Source: Gloeophyllum trabeum ATCC 11539 (lineage: Eukaryota; Basidiomycota; Agaricomycetes; Gloeophyllales; Gloeophyllaceae). Taken from it: a stretch of 64,000 nucleotides of DNA. The translations under genes were made by a program, and so were the position numbers. The DNA is taken from contig NW_006920413.1 of NCBI RefSeq assembly GCF_000344685.1, positions 1,677,717 to 1,741,716 on the forward strand, written 5' to 3'. A model generated the notes under the pieces. It had not been told where the DNA came from, did no database searches, and saw nothing but the letters and a program-made list of their open reading frames with translations. Below, in pieces: positions 1 to 9,900 of this stretch. Every line of letters begins with the position of its first letter. The stretch's first letter is position 1.

Positions 1-1183
1 TTCAGTAAGTGCATCATTGTTTGGGACAGGGTGTCTGTCTGAGCTCCGCGTAATTGTGTATCTCTAGCAAGGGGCGACGGCACTGGCGGCAAGGTGTGAA
101 GACTTGGTGGCTTCTCTCTCTTTGCCTCACTTACCCCGATTGCAGTCCATCTATGGTGACAGGTTCCCTGATGAGAACTTGTACGTTCCTTCAGTCTTCG
201 TACCAAAGCTGTACCTTTACACCTCTTATAGCAAGCTCAAGCACACCGGACCTGGTGTTCTTTCCATGGCTAACGCGGGCAAGGATACTAACGGTGAGCC
301 CCACTGCTATTCATCTCTAACCTTGTACTGAATCTATCCGTGCCAGGCTCTCAATTCGTACGTATAAACATAACGTCCCGAAAACCACCTCGCTGAACGC
401 TCTTCTCTCAGTTCATCACGACCGTCAAGACTAGCTGGTTGGATGGCAGACATGTGAGCGTTCTCGCGTGTTGGTGCTCATGCTCTTACTGAATGCCCGA
501 ACCCAGGTCGTCTTTGGCAAAGTCCTCGACGGCATGGACGTAGTCACCCTGATTGGTGCGCGTCCTCGTCTACATCTGTGGTTCACGCCCTGATTCCTTC
601 TGCAGAGAACGTGCCCAAGGGCGCCAGCGACCGCCCCGTCGAGGACGTCATCATCGCGGACTGCGGCGAGGTACGTCCCCCTCTCCTCCGCTCCCCTAGA
701 AACTCCTTACTGACATCAATCCAACTCGTTTCTGCAGCTGGAGGTCGAGCATGAGATAGACGAGAACGGAAACCAGGTGCCTCTCCGTGCCGAGCTCTGA
801 TCAGCTCCCCCAGTATCTAATACAAAATTTGCCCGTCCAATACACGTTTGTCCACATAATAACAGGTCGTGCCTGCCCCCACTCCCTCTAGCACCGCCCC
901 CGCAGGCCAGGAGCTGATCACGTCCACGAGGCCAAGTGAGAAGCCCGCAGCGACCGCCACCGTTGTCCCCGCTGAGGAGCTCGAGGGAGCCGCAGTGCCC
1001 GCCGACGACGAGGTGTACGAGCCCTTCCGCCCGTCGGTCCTGCATTACATGCTCGTCGGCGCGCTGTTCCTCGGTATTTGCGCGCTGGTAGGTCTGTGGT
1101 GCGGCGGGGCTCGCTGGGCGAGCCGTGTCCTCTCGCGGCGCTCGCGCGGGGAGTACAGAAAGGTTGATGATTTGGAGAAGTAG
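1..1183 (+). CDS. Cyclophilin-type peptidyl-prolyl isomerase with C-terminal membrane anchor (5' partial)
   Basis: The window opens inside the gene. Exons at about 1-4, 68-93, 146-180, 232-293 and onwards splice into a cyclophilin core: [48 protein letters not shown], then [21 protein letters not shown]. These are the substrate-binding and catalytic strands of the family, which isomerises X-Pro bonds. After the domain ends ([18 protein letters not shown]), an intron at 777-865 joins a last exon, 866-1183. That exon encodes a Pro/Ala-rich linker, one hydrophobic helix ([19 protein letters not shown]) and a basic tail ending KVDDLEK. The product therefore looks like a single-pass secretory-pathway membrane protein with a lumenal isomerase domain; the lumenal placement is inferred because the N-terminus is missing. 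If the 777-865 intron is retained, translation stops at 800 after VPLRAEL and the anchor is lost. Confidence 0.9.
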
Positions 1184-1376
1184 ACGGTTGTGTCACGTAT
1201 ATTATCTTACACTCGTTGGGATGGGTCGTTCGTTCAATAGATATATGGAATCTGCACACGTCGAGGCCCCGTGTGCGGTGGATGGACAGTATAGTACAAC
1301 AGCTGCAGGAACCGTACTTCGGGCTTAGCACAATCACGTATGCATTCACCCACAAGATACGCATTACCGGACACTG

Positions 1377-2807
1377 CTATGTCCATCCCCTCGCCGACCC
1401 CTTCCCACCTCCATGACCCCTCTCCTTCTCGATAACGAACAACGCATCGCGCAGTGTCACCGTCCGCCTCGTATCCTCCTCCTCCGGCTTCACCGCCGGC
1501 TGCTGCGCCTGCGCCGCGGGCTTCGTCGGCACATACGGGCGCGCCCACGAGCTGCTCGCCGGCGTGCTCGCCCCTTGCGCGGTGACGCTCGCCTCGCGCT
1601 TGGGCTTCGCAGGCGCGGGCGCCGCCGCCGCCGACGCGGCGTTCATCCACGCGTACTTGCCGCCGATGCCCGCGGCCTGGCTCGCGACCGCGTTGGACAT
1701 CTTCTTGCGCACGTCCTCGCTCATGTTGCGCGCGGTGACGCCGGGGCCCTCCTTCTTCTTCTTCTTCTTCGGCGGCGCGTCCTCCTCGTCGGCGGCGGGC
1801 GGCGCGGCGGCGAGCGAGGCGGCGACGAGGTCCGCGCGCTCCTTGCGCTCGCGCCGGAGGCGCAGCTCCTCGTCGCGCTCGGCCTTCTCGAGCGCGGCGA
1901 GCTGCTTGCCGACGTCGCTGCGCACGACGATGCTCCACATCGGCGTGCCGTCCGCGTACGTCGAGGCGGGGCGGTCGAATTGCGTGGACGTGCGGTGCGC
2001 GGCGGCGGCGATCATGTCGGTGAGCAGGTCCTGCAGGCGCGCGCGCAGGGAGAGCGCGAGGTAGTTGATGGTGTCGTCGGGGAGCTTGGTGATTTTTTGG
2101 TGGGAGGCGAGTGTGCGCATGCGCGCGGAGAGGTGCGCGGTGTCGAAGGCGGGCTTGGGCGGTTGTTTGCGCGTGCGGTCTTCGTACGTGCGGTAGGATT
2201 GCTGGGCGTCGTAGGGGCGTTGTTGGAGGGTTTCCGCTTCTGCCTGAAATAGTCGGTTGATGTTTTGTTTCATCGTTCATTCGAAGAGAGGGAGAAAGAG
2301 ACGCACTCTGAGATCTACACCCGCGCTCCCTATCACATCGTTCATCGTTGCAATGTCATTCGTGTCCAGCTTGCTCGCCTGTGCCTGTGTCTGCACTTGT
2401 GGCGGCTGCGTCTGTATCGGTCTGGGCGTGGACGTCCCCGGCTGGTGCTGCTGCATCTGCGGCTGGGCAGGAGGCACATATTGGTGGTATTGCGACGTAG
2501 CGTATGCGCCTTGGGGGTAGTGTTGGTAGTGGTAGTGCGCGTAGGGTGACCTAACAATGTACAAGTTAGAATTGAGCGGGTGAGAGGGCAACCAGTGGGT
2601 TTACGGCTGTGGGTGTTGTGACTGCTGCTGGAGTGCAGGGTCAATTGGAATCTCTGAAGCTACGAGTGAGTAAGGAGCTAGAAGTAGCAAGTCTCAGTAC
2701 GCACGCGTTGACCATGAAGTTGGTGCAGTATATGTCGGCTGGGACGGCACTGGAGTTGCAGAAGGGGTGCTTGTGTTGTTGTCCTCGGACTTCATAGCAC
2801 CAGACAT
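1377..2807 (-). CDS. TAF4: TFIID subunit TAF4
   Basis: Four exons (2705-2807, 2605-2659, 2307-2550, 1377-2243) give 1,269 nt, or 422 residues. The start is the ATG at 2807. The reading frame that runs upstream from 2243 is intronic. The N-terminal third is rich in Gln, Pro and Tyr (QPQMQQHQPG). The middle carries the TAF4 signature: MNDVIGSAGVDLRAEAETL, a long helical segment, and the C-terminal conserved stretch ARNMSEDVRKKMSNAVASQ with GGKYAWM, ending in TVTLRDALFVIEKER. TAF4 pairs with TAF12 through a histone fold and helps hold TFIID together in the nucleus at RNA polymerase II promoters. A run of six lysines marks a likely nuclear localisation signal. The gene diverges from the secreted-protein gene that starts at 3404. 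Confidence 0.9.
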
Positions 2808-3403
2808 TGCAGCTCGATGATCATACAGACTTCAATTATACGAGTAGAGCGTATGGCAGGAGCTGCGACGTTGTGGCGGCAGAGTGTGGCGTCGGACGTT
2901 TGTGGAAGGTACTCCCACGGTGTATCAACGTCGCTTGGTTTTGCAACTCGCGCCTGGGACTTGATTTGCTTTGCTGGATGGCTGCTACGTACACGGTGCT
3001 CTTTGGATATACTGTCCTACACTTCATCCGCAGAAAAGGCAATGATTGCGTTTTCTGGCTGAAGACGTGTACGACAGCCTATGCTGAACTTGACCCGACT
3101 TCTTACGCCGGGGAGTCCGCGTCTCTGCTGCTGGCCTGCTGCCTCAAGAAAATAGCACGGATATGAAGAGCACTGCTACTAGTGACCCTAAGTCTTGGCT
3201 ACGAAGAGCAGGTCCTATTACCGACATCCCAGGTGCGCGCTATCGGCCTGGTCGCGATACGCCGAGCTTCTGTTACCATCCAGGACGAGCTTCCCTGGTA
3301 ACATCGGCGGCCCATGAACAAACACTCCTTCCCTTACAGCACCTCTGTATACAACTCACAACTTGCTTTCCATCCTAGCTCTACCGCTCGTTAACCCAGT
3401 AGG
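2808..3403. promoter_or_regulatory. Divergent intergenic region TAF4 / secreted protein
   Basis: About 600 bp lie between the TAF4 start on the minus strand and the secreted-protein start on the plus strand. Short open frames are present, but none shows coding character or consistent splice sites. I read it as two promoters back to back and see no recognisable element. Confidence 0.4.
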
Positions 3404-4448
3404 ATGCTACCCACCACCCTCCTCGCCTTCGCGCTCTCCCTCCACAGTATCTCGGCGCTCTCCCTCCAGCGCCGCGCAGTGGAGTTCTACGACCCCGCCG
3501 CGGTCGGAGGGTCTATGGTCGACAGCACGGGGAACGGACTGGGCGAGCCCCTTAACGTACGCTGAACCCACTCTCGTGGATATGCAAAGCAGACGATGCA
3601 TGGCTAGGTGATCATATCCGGCCTGAGCTCCCCCGCTGCCCTCACCGACTCCGGGATCGTCAACTACGCGCAAGCGATCGGGTAGTGCGTACCCTCATCG
3701 CCCCTTCTCTCCCTTTCCCTCCCCCCACTCATACCGATACTACACCCGCAGCTCGAAAGAATGCCTAGGCCTGCACTCCGGCGCCCCGCAGACCGCGAAC
3801 CTGGGCGATGGCAACGGGTGGACGGACCAGCTGCTCGAGCTCCGCGCGGACTACCACTCGACTGCGGTGGGTACATGTCTCGAGAGTGTCGTCGGTGGGA
3901 ATCATTTCCGGTACGTCAAGCTGAGCTATGCGCTTTGTCGTGATTTAATGGGAGGGTAGGGTGTGGAGGCAGAACGGCTCCTTGGCGGATAGCGGGGCTT
4001 TGTTCCTGGCGTACGTGGTTCACTCCGTGTGTGGCCGTGGTACGCGCGATCCTGACCTCTCCCTTCCGCGCCCGAAACAGCGTATCGAAGGAAAAGGTAC
4101 CTCTTCCCACCTCCCCTTACCCTCCGCCCCATGCTCACCCTTCCGCACAGTCCTTCATTGCCCACCACTCCCCCATCGCCGACGGCTACGACATCGGGCG
4201 GGACGAACTGGTGCAGGCGGCTCTGGGCACGAAGAGCCACGGCGGCGTCACGTACAGCACCGTCGCGAGAAACGTGTCTGGGCTGATCGCCCCGGGGGCG
4301 GAGGGGATCAATCATGGTGAGTCGGTGGCTTACCTCGTTATGCTGGAGAAATGCGTGGAGGTTTGAAAGGGTGGTGACTGAAGGGGCATGTACAGGGATC
4401 GCGCAGGATGGGGTTGTTACGGTGTTGACCGTGACGATCGTTGGCTAG
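3404..4448 (+). CDS. Small secreted protein of unknown function
   Basis: Seven exons (3404-3556, 3608-3684, 3752-3910, 3960-4010, 4081-4096, 4151-4316, 4396-4448) sum to 675 nt, 224 residues. The start MLPTTLLAFALSLHSISALS is a clear signal peptide. The mature part contains FYDPAAVGGSMV, a Cys-containing segment SKECLGLHSGAPQT, VWRQNGSLADSGALFLAVSK and SFIAHHSPIADGYDIGRDEL. It ends in a hydrophobic stretch (GVVTVLTVTIVG). There are only two or so cysteines and no catalytic motif I recognise. Its type resembles uncharacterised secreted proteins of basidiomycetes; I cannot assign a role. One exon (4081-4096) is only 16 nt. Confidence 0.8.
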
Positions 4449-4888
4449 CTTGAAGGCTGCATGCGGGATCACTGTCTCGGTGGTCGTGCCCGACATACGG
4501 ACATGTCGAAATCGTTGCGTGCGGGGTATGCAAGGACTCGTCTCTCTTGTAATAATCGCACTCGTGTTACCACTCGCTCGTTTTACGTGCACGTGTCGTT
4601 GAATATAAATTTCAACTTACAGGTGTCACAAGCCTCAAATGCGCGTAAGCTGGTTCAGCCTGGAATATGGTGAGGGCAAGGATTAGTATTTCCGTTTCTT
4701 TAGTATTACAATCTCTCTGTGAGCTCGGTCTTGTACAATAGAGGTACTGCATAGTCCAAGATTGCGGGATATATTCATAACCTGTCGTTACAGTGGGCTG
4801 GGCTGAGGACTGTAGCATTTACTGAGCATTTTGTTGAGTGACTCGCGTATGACAATTGACGTACGATGACAGCTTATTTCGTGCCTAT
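4449..4888. other. Convergent 3' intergenic region
   Basis: About 440 bp lie between the stop codons of the secreted-protein gene (plus) and the SCS3/FIT2 gene (minus). I see no coding signal; it presumably holds both 3' UTRs and polyadenylation sites. Confidence 0.4.
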
Positions 4889-5794
4889 TCAGCTAGAGTG
4901 AGACTTCACTGTCTCGGTTTGAGAGGTAACAGGAGTGACGGCTTGAGGACTGCTGAAGATGGGTGCCAGCGTAACAGCGAACCCTGCGAGACCCAAGACT
5001 AACACACCTGTCAGAAGACTGGACTCGGTGGAGATAATGCTATACTCACGATATCCGGTGATCTTTTCCAAGGGAGTGTGGAAGTACACACTCGTCGTGT
5101 AGCTGGCAAACAGCCAAAGCGCGAGCAGGGCAGAAGTCCCAGCGACGGACCACTGATGCGCTTTCGACCAGCGCACGACGCCAGGGCGGAACGACGCCCT
5201 GAGCTGGTCGGCGAGGAACAGTGTGGACATCACCAGGAGAAACAGGTGCCCCGAGACATCATGCCCCCTGCGCAACCGCGGCCTCGCCTGCCATTCCTGC
5301 GTATCCGGAATCAGCAACGACGCGGCGAATAACGAGGGGTGCGTCGCGGGCGACACCGTCGACTTTGTATAGCAGTACTCGTTCGGGACGGACAGGAGGT
5401 AGCCCGAGGGCAGACGCACGACGCACTCGCCGCCGCTCGCAGCGATAACGCGCTCGAGCAGCGCGGGGCCGAAGAACCACGTCGTGAACACCATCCACAC
5501 GCCCGTCTCCGCGAGCCACTTCCCCACGCGCTCCCACGTCTGCGCCGCGGGCGGGCTCGTGAGGAAGTGCGCGGCGAACGCGAGCGACGTCCAGCCCCAC
5601 GCGTACTTGATGAAGACGACGTTGAGCGGGTTGGACTTGGAGGCGAAGTAGTGGGAGGCGTGCAGCGGGTGCGGGAGCGCGGTGAGGTGCGGGTCGGAGG
5701 TGTCGAGGTAGGTGTGGTAGATGACGGAGTAGAGCGTGCCGACGGCGACGACGAGCGTGACGGCGGCGAAGGCGGCTATTCGGGCGTCGGGCAT
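4889..5794 (-). CDS. SCS3: SCS3/FIT2-family ER lipid phosphatase
   Basis: A single frame of 301 residues starts at MPDARIAAFAAVTLVVAVGTL. It has several hydrophobic segments and the two family signatures: a GHDVSGHLFLL block near residue 180 and FHTPLEKITG near residue 240. In FIT2 proteins a His from each block forms the active site. FIT2 is an ER membrane acyl-CoA diphosphatase needed for lipid-droplet budding and normal ER shape; yeast Scs3 and Yft2 are its relatives. Immediately after KITGY there is a possible 42-nt intron (donor gtgagt, acceptor cag, length divisible by three). The final protein may therefore lack 14 residues and read KITGYRVLVLGLAGF. Both versions are open. Confidence 0.9.
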   Translation of the reverse strand: MPDARIAAFAAVTLVVAVGTLYSVIYHTYLDTSDPHLTALPHPLHASHYFASKSNPLNVVFIKYAWGWTSLAFAAHFLTSPPAAQTWERVGKWLAETGVWMVFTTWFFGPALLERVIAASGGECVVRLPSGYLLSVPNEYCYTKSTVSPATHPSLFAASLLIPDTQEWQARPRLRRGHDVSGHLFLLVMSTLFLADQLRASFRPGVVRWSKAHQWSVAGTSALLALWLFASYTTSVYFHTPLEKITGYREYSIISTESSLLTGVLVLGLAGFAVTLAPIFSSPQAVTPVTSQTETVKSHSS

Positions 5795-6376
5795 CGTGGA
5801 TGGCGATGAGCAGAGGTGCGACGCTCCTCATATCATCGCCAGGGACACGTGAAGACACGACGCGTCAAGACGTCATTCCACGTGGCTAGCACTGCCTGTG
5901 ACAAACTCATAGTGTATGTGACCCATAAGTCAGAGATGTCTATCACAGAGCCATAGACTTAGGCAATAGGCATATCTACCACGTTGACTGAGAAAATGTC
6001 TGACATACGTCCAGGCATCAGGTAATCCTGTCGTTTCAAAAATATTGGCGTAACTAGTCCCGAACGGGTTGGAGCAGACCATAATGCGTTACGGATCACA
6101 CCCGGGGCAGCCGTCTGGGACCTTATATTGAAAGGGAGTCGGGGAAGGCAGCATTGTGTAACTGGAACACAGGATGCAGGGCGAGCGAGTTCGAACAGAG
6201 ATGGATGCCGTCAAGGGCCCATGGAATACGGGAGGAGAGGACGGAGTCACAGTGCAACGCTCACTCACCGAGTCTTGCATAAATCGAACGCATGCCTCAT
6301 CAAGTCCACCAACCCGAGGGTCAGAATGCGTCTAGGAATACTAGGCTGATGGATGTACAGTTCCACGTTCCTGCGT
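5795..6376. other. Intergenic region upstream of SCS3/FIT2
   Basis: About 580 bp lie between the SCS3 start and the stop of the NDUFB2-like gene, both on the minus strand. I see no coding exon. It presumably contains the SCS3 promoter and the upstream gene's 3' UTR. Confidence 0.35.
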
Positions 6377-6805
6377 CTAGGGCTTGTCCCCGATCTCCTC
6401 CTCAGTCGGTCCCAGTCCAGCACCGTGTCCGTGAGTCTCCCAAGGATGGCTTAGCATCTAAACACGAGAGAAAGAGGAGGGAAGGGTTCGATCAGCAAAA
6501 GGGCAATGATGGCTGTGCGATGGTAGCGCACCAATAGTTTAGCACCGTCCTCCCTAGCGAAAACGAACGATTAGCCGCGCAGAAACCATGTCAGTTAGAT
6601 TACTATGTCGTTGAACAATAACATAGCACGCACCTCGCTCTGTAGAAGATGAAGAACCACATCGTGGCTCCGAGAGCCTTCGCAAGGAACTGATGTCTGA
6701 AACCGGGCAGATGAGGGTGGAAGCCCCCCGCGGGTCCTGCAGCAATGCATTAAGCCTCCGAAGACAGACCCGATAGTCCTGTTCCAGCTCACCGTGGCCG
6801 GCCAT
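6377..6805 (-). CDS. Complex I accessory subunit, NDUFB2-like
   Basis: This is a small gene in four exons: 6793-6805, 6634-6736, 6532-6553 and 6377-6457, totalling 219 nt (72 residues). All junctions are GT-AG. The first coding exon is 13 nt (MAGHG) and the third is 22 nt, so no single open frame reveals it. The spliced protein contains HQFLAKALGATMWFFIFYRA, then REDGAKLLMLSHPWETHGHG. The pattern of a Trp/Phe-rich helix, YRAR, DGxxLL and HPWE matches the small fungal NDUFB2-type accessory subunit of mitochondrial NADH:ubiquinone oxidoreductase, a single-pass inner-membrane protein. That identification rests on motif memory, not a search. It diverges from the gene at 6997 with 191 bp between starts. 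Confidence 0.72.
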
Positions 6806-6996
6806 GTCGTGGTAGAGGAGCGAGTGGTTACAACGTCGGTAGAATGCAAAGTCACGAACGGCGTCGACGGAGGTTGGGCCCGTATTTGTCCGTGTTGTGG
6901 TCGGTGGGCGCGGCAATATAGCAGGCCATATTTTTGCCTTGCCTTGTACTCAGCTCTCCGTGTCGCGCTCCCTCCCTCCATCCCTCCATCCCGAAC

Positions 6997-9900
6997 ATGT
7001 CAGCGGCGGAGACCAAGAAACGCAAACGCGATCCCGAGCCGTGCAGGATCACGTACCATGCGCCCGGGGGCCGGATATTCGAACGATTGTTCAAAGGTGC
7101 ATGCTGCAGTGTATGATATCGAGCGACGTGTTTGCTGAGATAACGTGTGTTCGTGCAGAGGGGAGCCTCGAGGAGACCAAGGCGACCGTGCGCAGTAAAC
7201 TGGGTTTGCCTTCCCAGAGTGCGATACACCTGACGCAGATCCGGGAGGGCAAGGCCATCGAGCTCGAGGATGGTCAGTGAGCCCTTGTCCGTTCGTCATA
7301 CCTGCACTCATGGTCGCGTCATGTCATGTGCTGTGCTTCGCAGACGACGACTTTGAGTCCTTCCAGATACTCACCAAGTCGGTGCCGGCCGTAGAGATTC
7401 GTGTTACCATCGGGGACCGTCCCTCGTCTGGTAATTTACCCGAAAGCTCAGCGGCGGGGCCTATACAACATATCTCTGGAAAAGCGGTTCGTATTGCTGG
7501 CATGGCCCTTGATATTCATACATTTTTCGCTAAATCTTTATTTCTACAAAGACTCCCAAGAAAAGACGGAAAAATAAGAAGCCCGCCAACCCCGCTCCAG
7601 GCGTCCCGCGGTCCCTCTCCCACCTCCCCACCCCTTCCCTTGCATCCGATCAGGGACACGAAAACCCTTTTGTTGTCCCCGAAATTCCCACTCTCAAACC
7701 CTCCGCCGCACCCCTTTCTTCCCCTGGCCCCCTCGATGATAGTCAACGTAAGAAGAAGAAACGAAAGGTAGATGATACGCCGGTTGTGCAGGACCAACCA
7801 GCTGCGGGACCCTCCACCGCCACTGAGGAGAAGACAAAGAAGAAAAGGCGCAAGTCCGAGGCTGCCAAGGTACCTGTGCAGGCTCCGCCTGGCGATACTG
7901 GAAGCGCTGTTGCGGGGCCCTCAAGTGCTACCGCCGTCCCGTCGACTAGCGCAAAGCCAGATGCACCTATCGCCTTCGTCAGGACGGACGAGGAGGCTGC
8001 GCGGCCGAAGAAGCGCAAGCGGAAGAGCACTGTGCCGATTCCTGAGGCGCCACCAACCCCGTCCGCAGATGTAGACGGCGCACCCGCTCCGGATGTAGAG
8101 GAATCCTCTGTCCCAAAGCCGAAGAAAAAGAAGAAAAAGGATAAGGCCAAGGGCCTGGAAGAAGAGATTTCTCCGGAATTGGGGACCTCTGTGCCCTCGC
8201 ATGCTGAGCCTGAGGCCGTCACATCTGCTCAGCCCGTCGAAGACCAACCTGTCCTCCCGAAAAAGAAGAAAAAGGACAAACTCAAACGGGTCGAGGAAGA
8301 TGTCTCTCCTGTGCCCGAGCCTGCACCGGAACCAAGCCGAAAGAAAACGAAGGAGAAAAAGTCTAAGAAAGGCGAAGTAGAAGAACTCCCCGCGCCGGCA
8401 CCACTCCAAGGAGAGGACCTCGTCGCGAGCGTGACGCGGCGGCTGGCGCTGGCAATCTGTAAGGACTATGGTATGTCCCACGGTGGTGTCGCGAGCCTAA
8501 CTGAGCGTGCAGCCTAAGGTTCGCGGAGTGCTGTGTCTGCCGATGTCGAGGGCCCGACTGAGGGTGCGTGCATATGTTAATACTCGTTTTGTATCGGAAA
8601 ACCTGAGGATGATACTTCGTTCAGTTGTGCCCCCGAGGAAAGGCAAGAAGGCGTGGAAGAAAGCTGACGCTAACCGAACGCTGCTGGAGGTCGAGGATGC
8701 AGGTGTGATATCGACGTATCTATAGTCATGACTTGGTGTTCACTAATTTGGTAGCTGCGCCGAAACACCTGAAGTCCAAATCCCGACCATCTGAAGTTCC
8801 TGAAGCATCTGCGACTGATCCTCTGACAAATGGTGACATCGAGGAGGGGGGTCAAATCTCACCATCCGTAGTTGTTGACGCCGATGAAGAGTCGCAGAAA
8901 CCCGATGATAGTTCTCGGAAGAAGCGGAAAGCGAAGGGCAAGGTGCCTTGCCCGATATGCCTTGGTCCTCACCACCTGCGGTTCCGTTGTCCGACCGTTA
9001 GGAGCGGGTCTGAGGCTGTCGAAAAGCGTTTAGCGGAGCTTAAGCAGCAGAACGCTGATCAGCTACTTATACAGGAGCTAGAGACTTTTCTCAAGAGGTC
9101 ATGCGCCAAAGCGGCTAAGCACGGAGATAGCCACGAGCCTCAGTCATCAAGTACTACGCGCCACGTCCCTTCTGGTCCACACGCCTCGAATGACCTTAGC
9201 TCCTTATTGAAGCCAGCCGTCTTTCCGTCGGTATCGTCTCCCAGCACCCCTGTCGTCCCGCCAGAATCGGTTATCGACGAAGTACTCGTCCAAGTGGCAG
9301 GCGAAGGCAGCAGTGACGAAAGTTCTGATGAGGAGGAGGAGAGCGACGATGGCGAACAGGGATCTCCCGAGCCAGCGCCAGGCCTACAATTTACTGAGCA
9401 GTCCAATCTAGAGGCTCTCATTCGCGGACCCGCTTTTGCATCCCAACGTCGTGTGGCTGATATCATTCCTTCTTCAAGCAGCGACGATGAGGACGAGGAT
9501 GAGGAGCAACAACCTGAAGACATTGCCCTGGAAGAAGAGGAAGAGGAACAGCGCCCGCCTAAGCGTAGACGTACAGGGTACCGTTCGGACTCTTCTGACG
9601 AGGCTCGCGCTGCGGTGTCGGATGACGAAGACGGTGATATCGTACCTCCAGTATACATGGATGGCAATAATGGGGTCGAGCAAGACGATCAGGCAGGTTA
9701 ACATATTGTTGGTTACGGGTCCTTCGTGTGCTAAATGGTATTTATTAGACCGTTCCTACGACAGATGAAGTGCCAGGCAGTACATCGCCGCTAGAACCGT
9801 CTCCTGTGACGAATAAGCAGGATCCTGCTGCAGAAGGCAGTGACGAAGAGGGCTCCGAGGACGAGGCAGGAGAGCCAGAGCGCGTTGGTGAGGACGCGTC

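Noticed and set aside
1413..2252. 279-codon plus-strand frame opposite TAF4
   Set aside because: An Arg/Leu-rich antisense shadow of the TAF4 exon.
6180..6200. gttcgaac sequence resembling a tRNA T-loop
   Set aside because: No matching acceptor, D-arm or anticodon stem can be folded around it.
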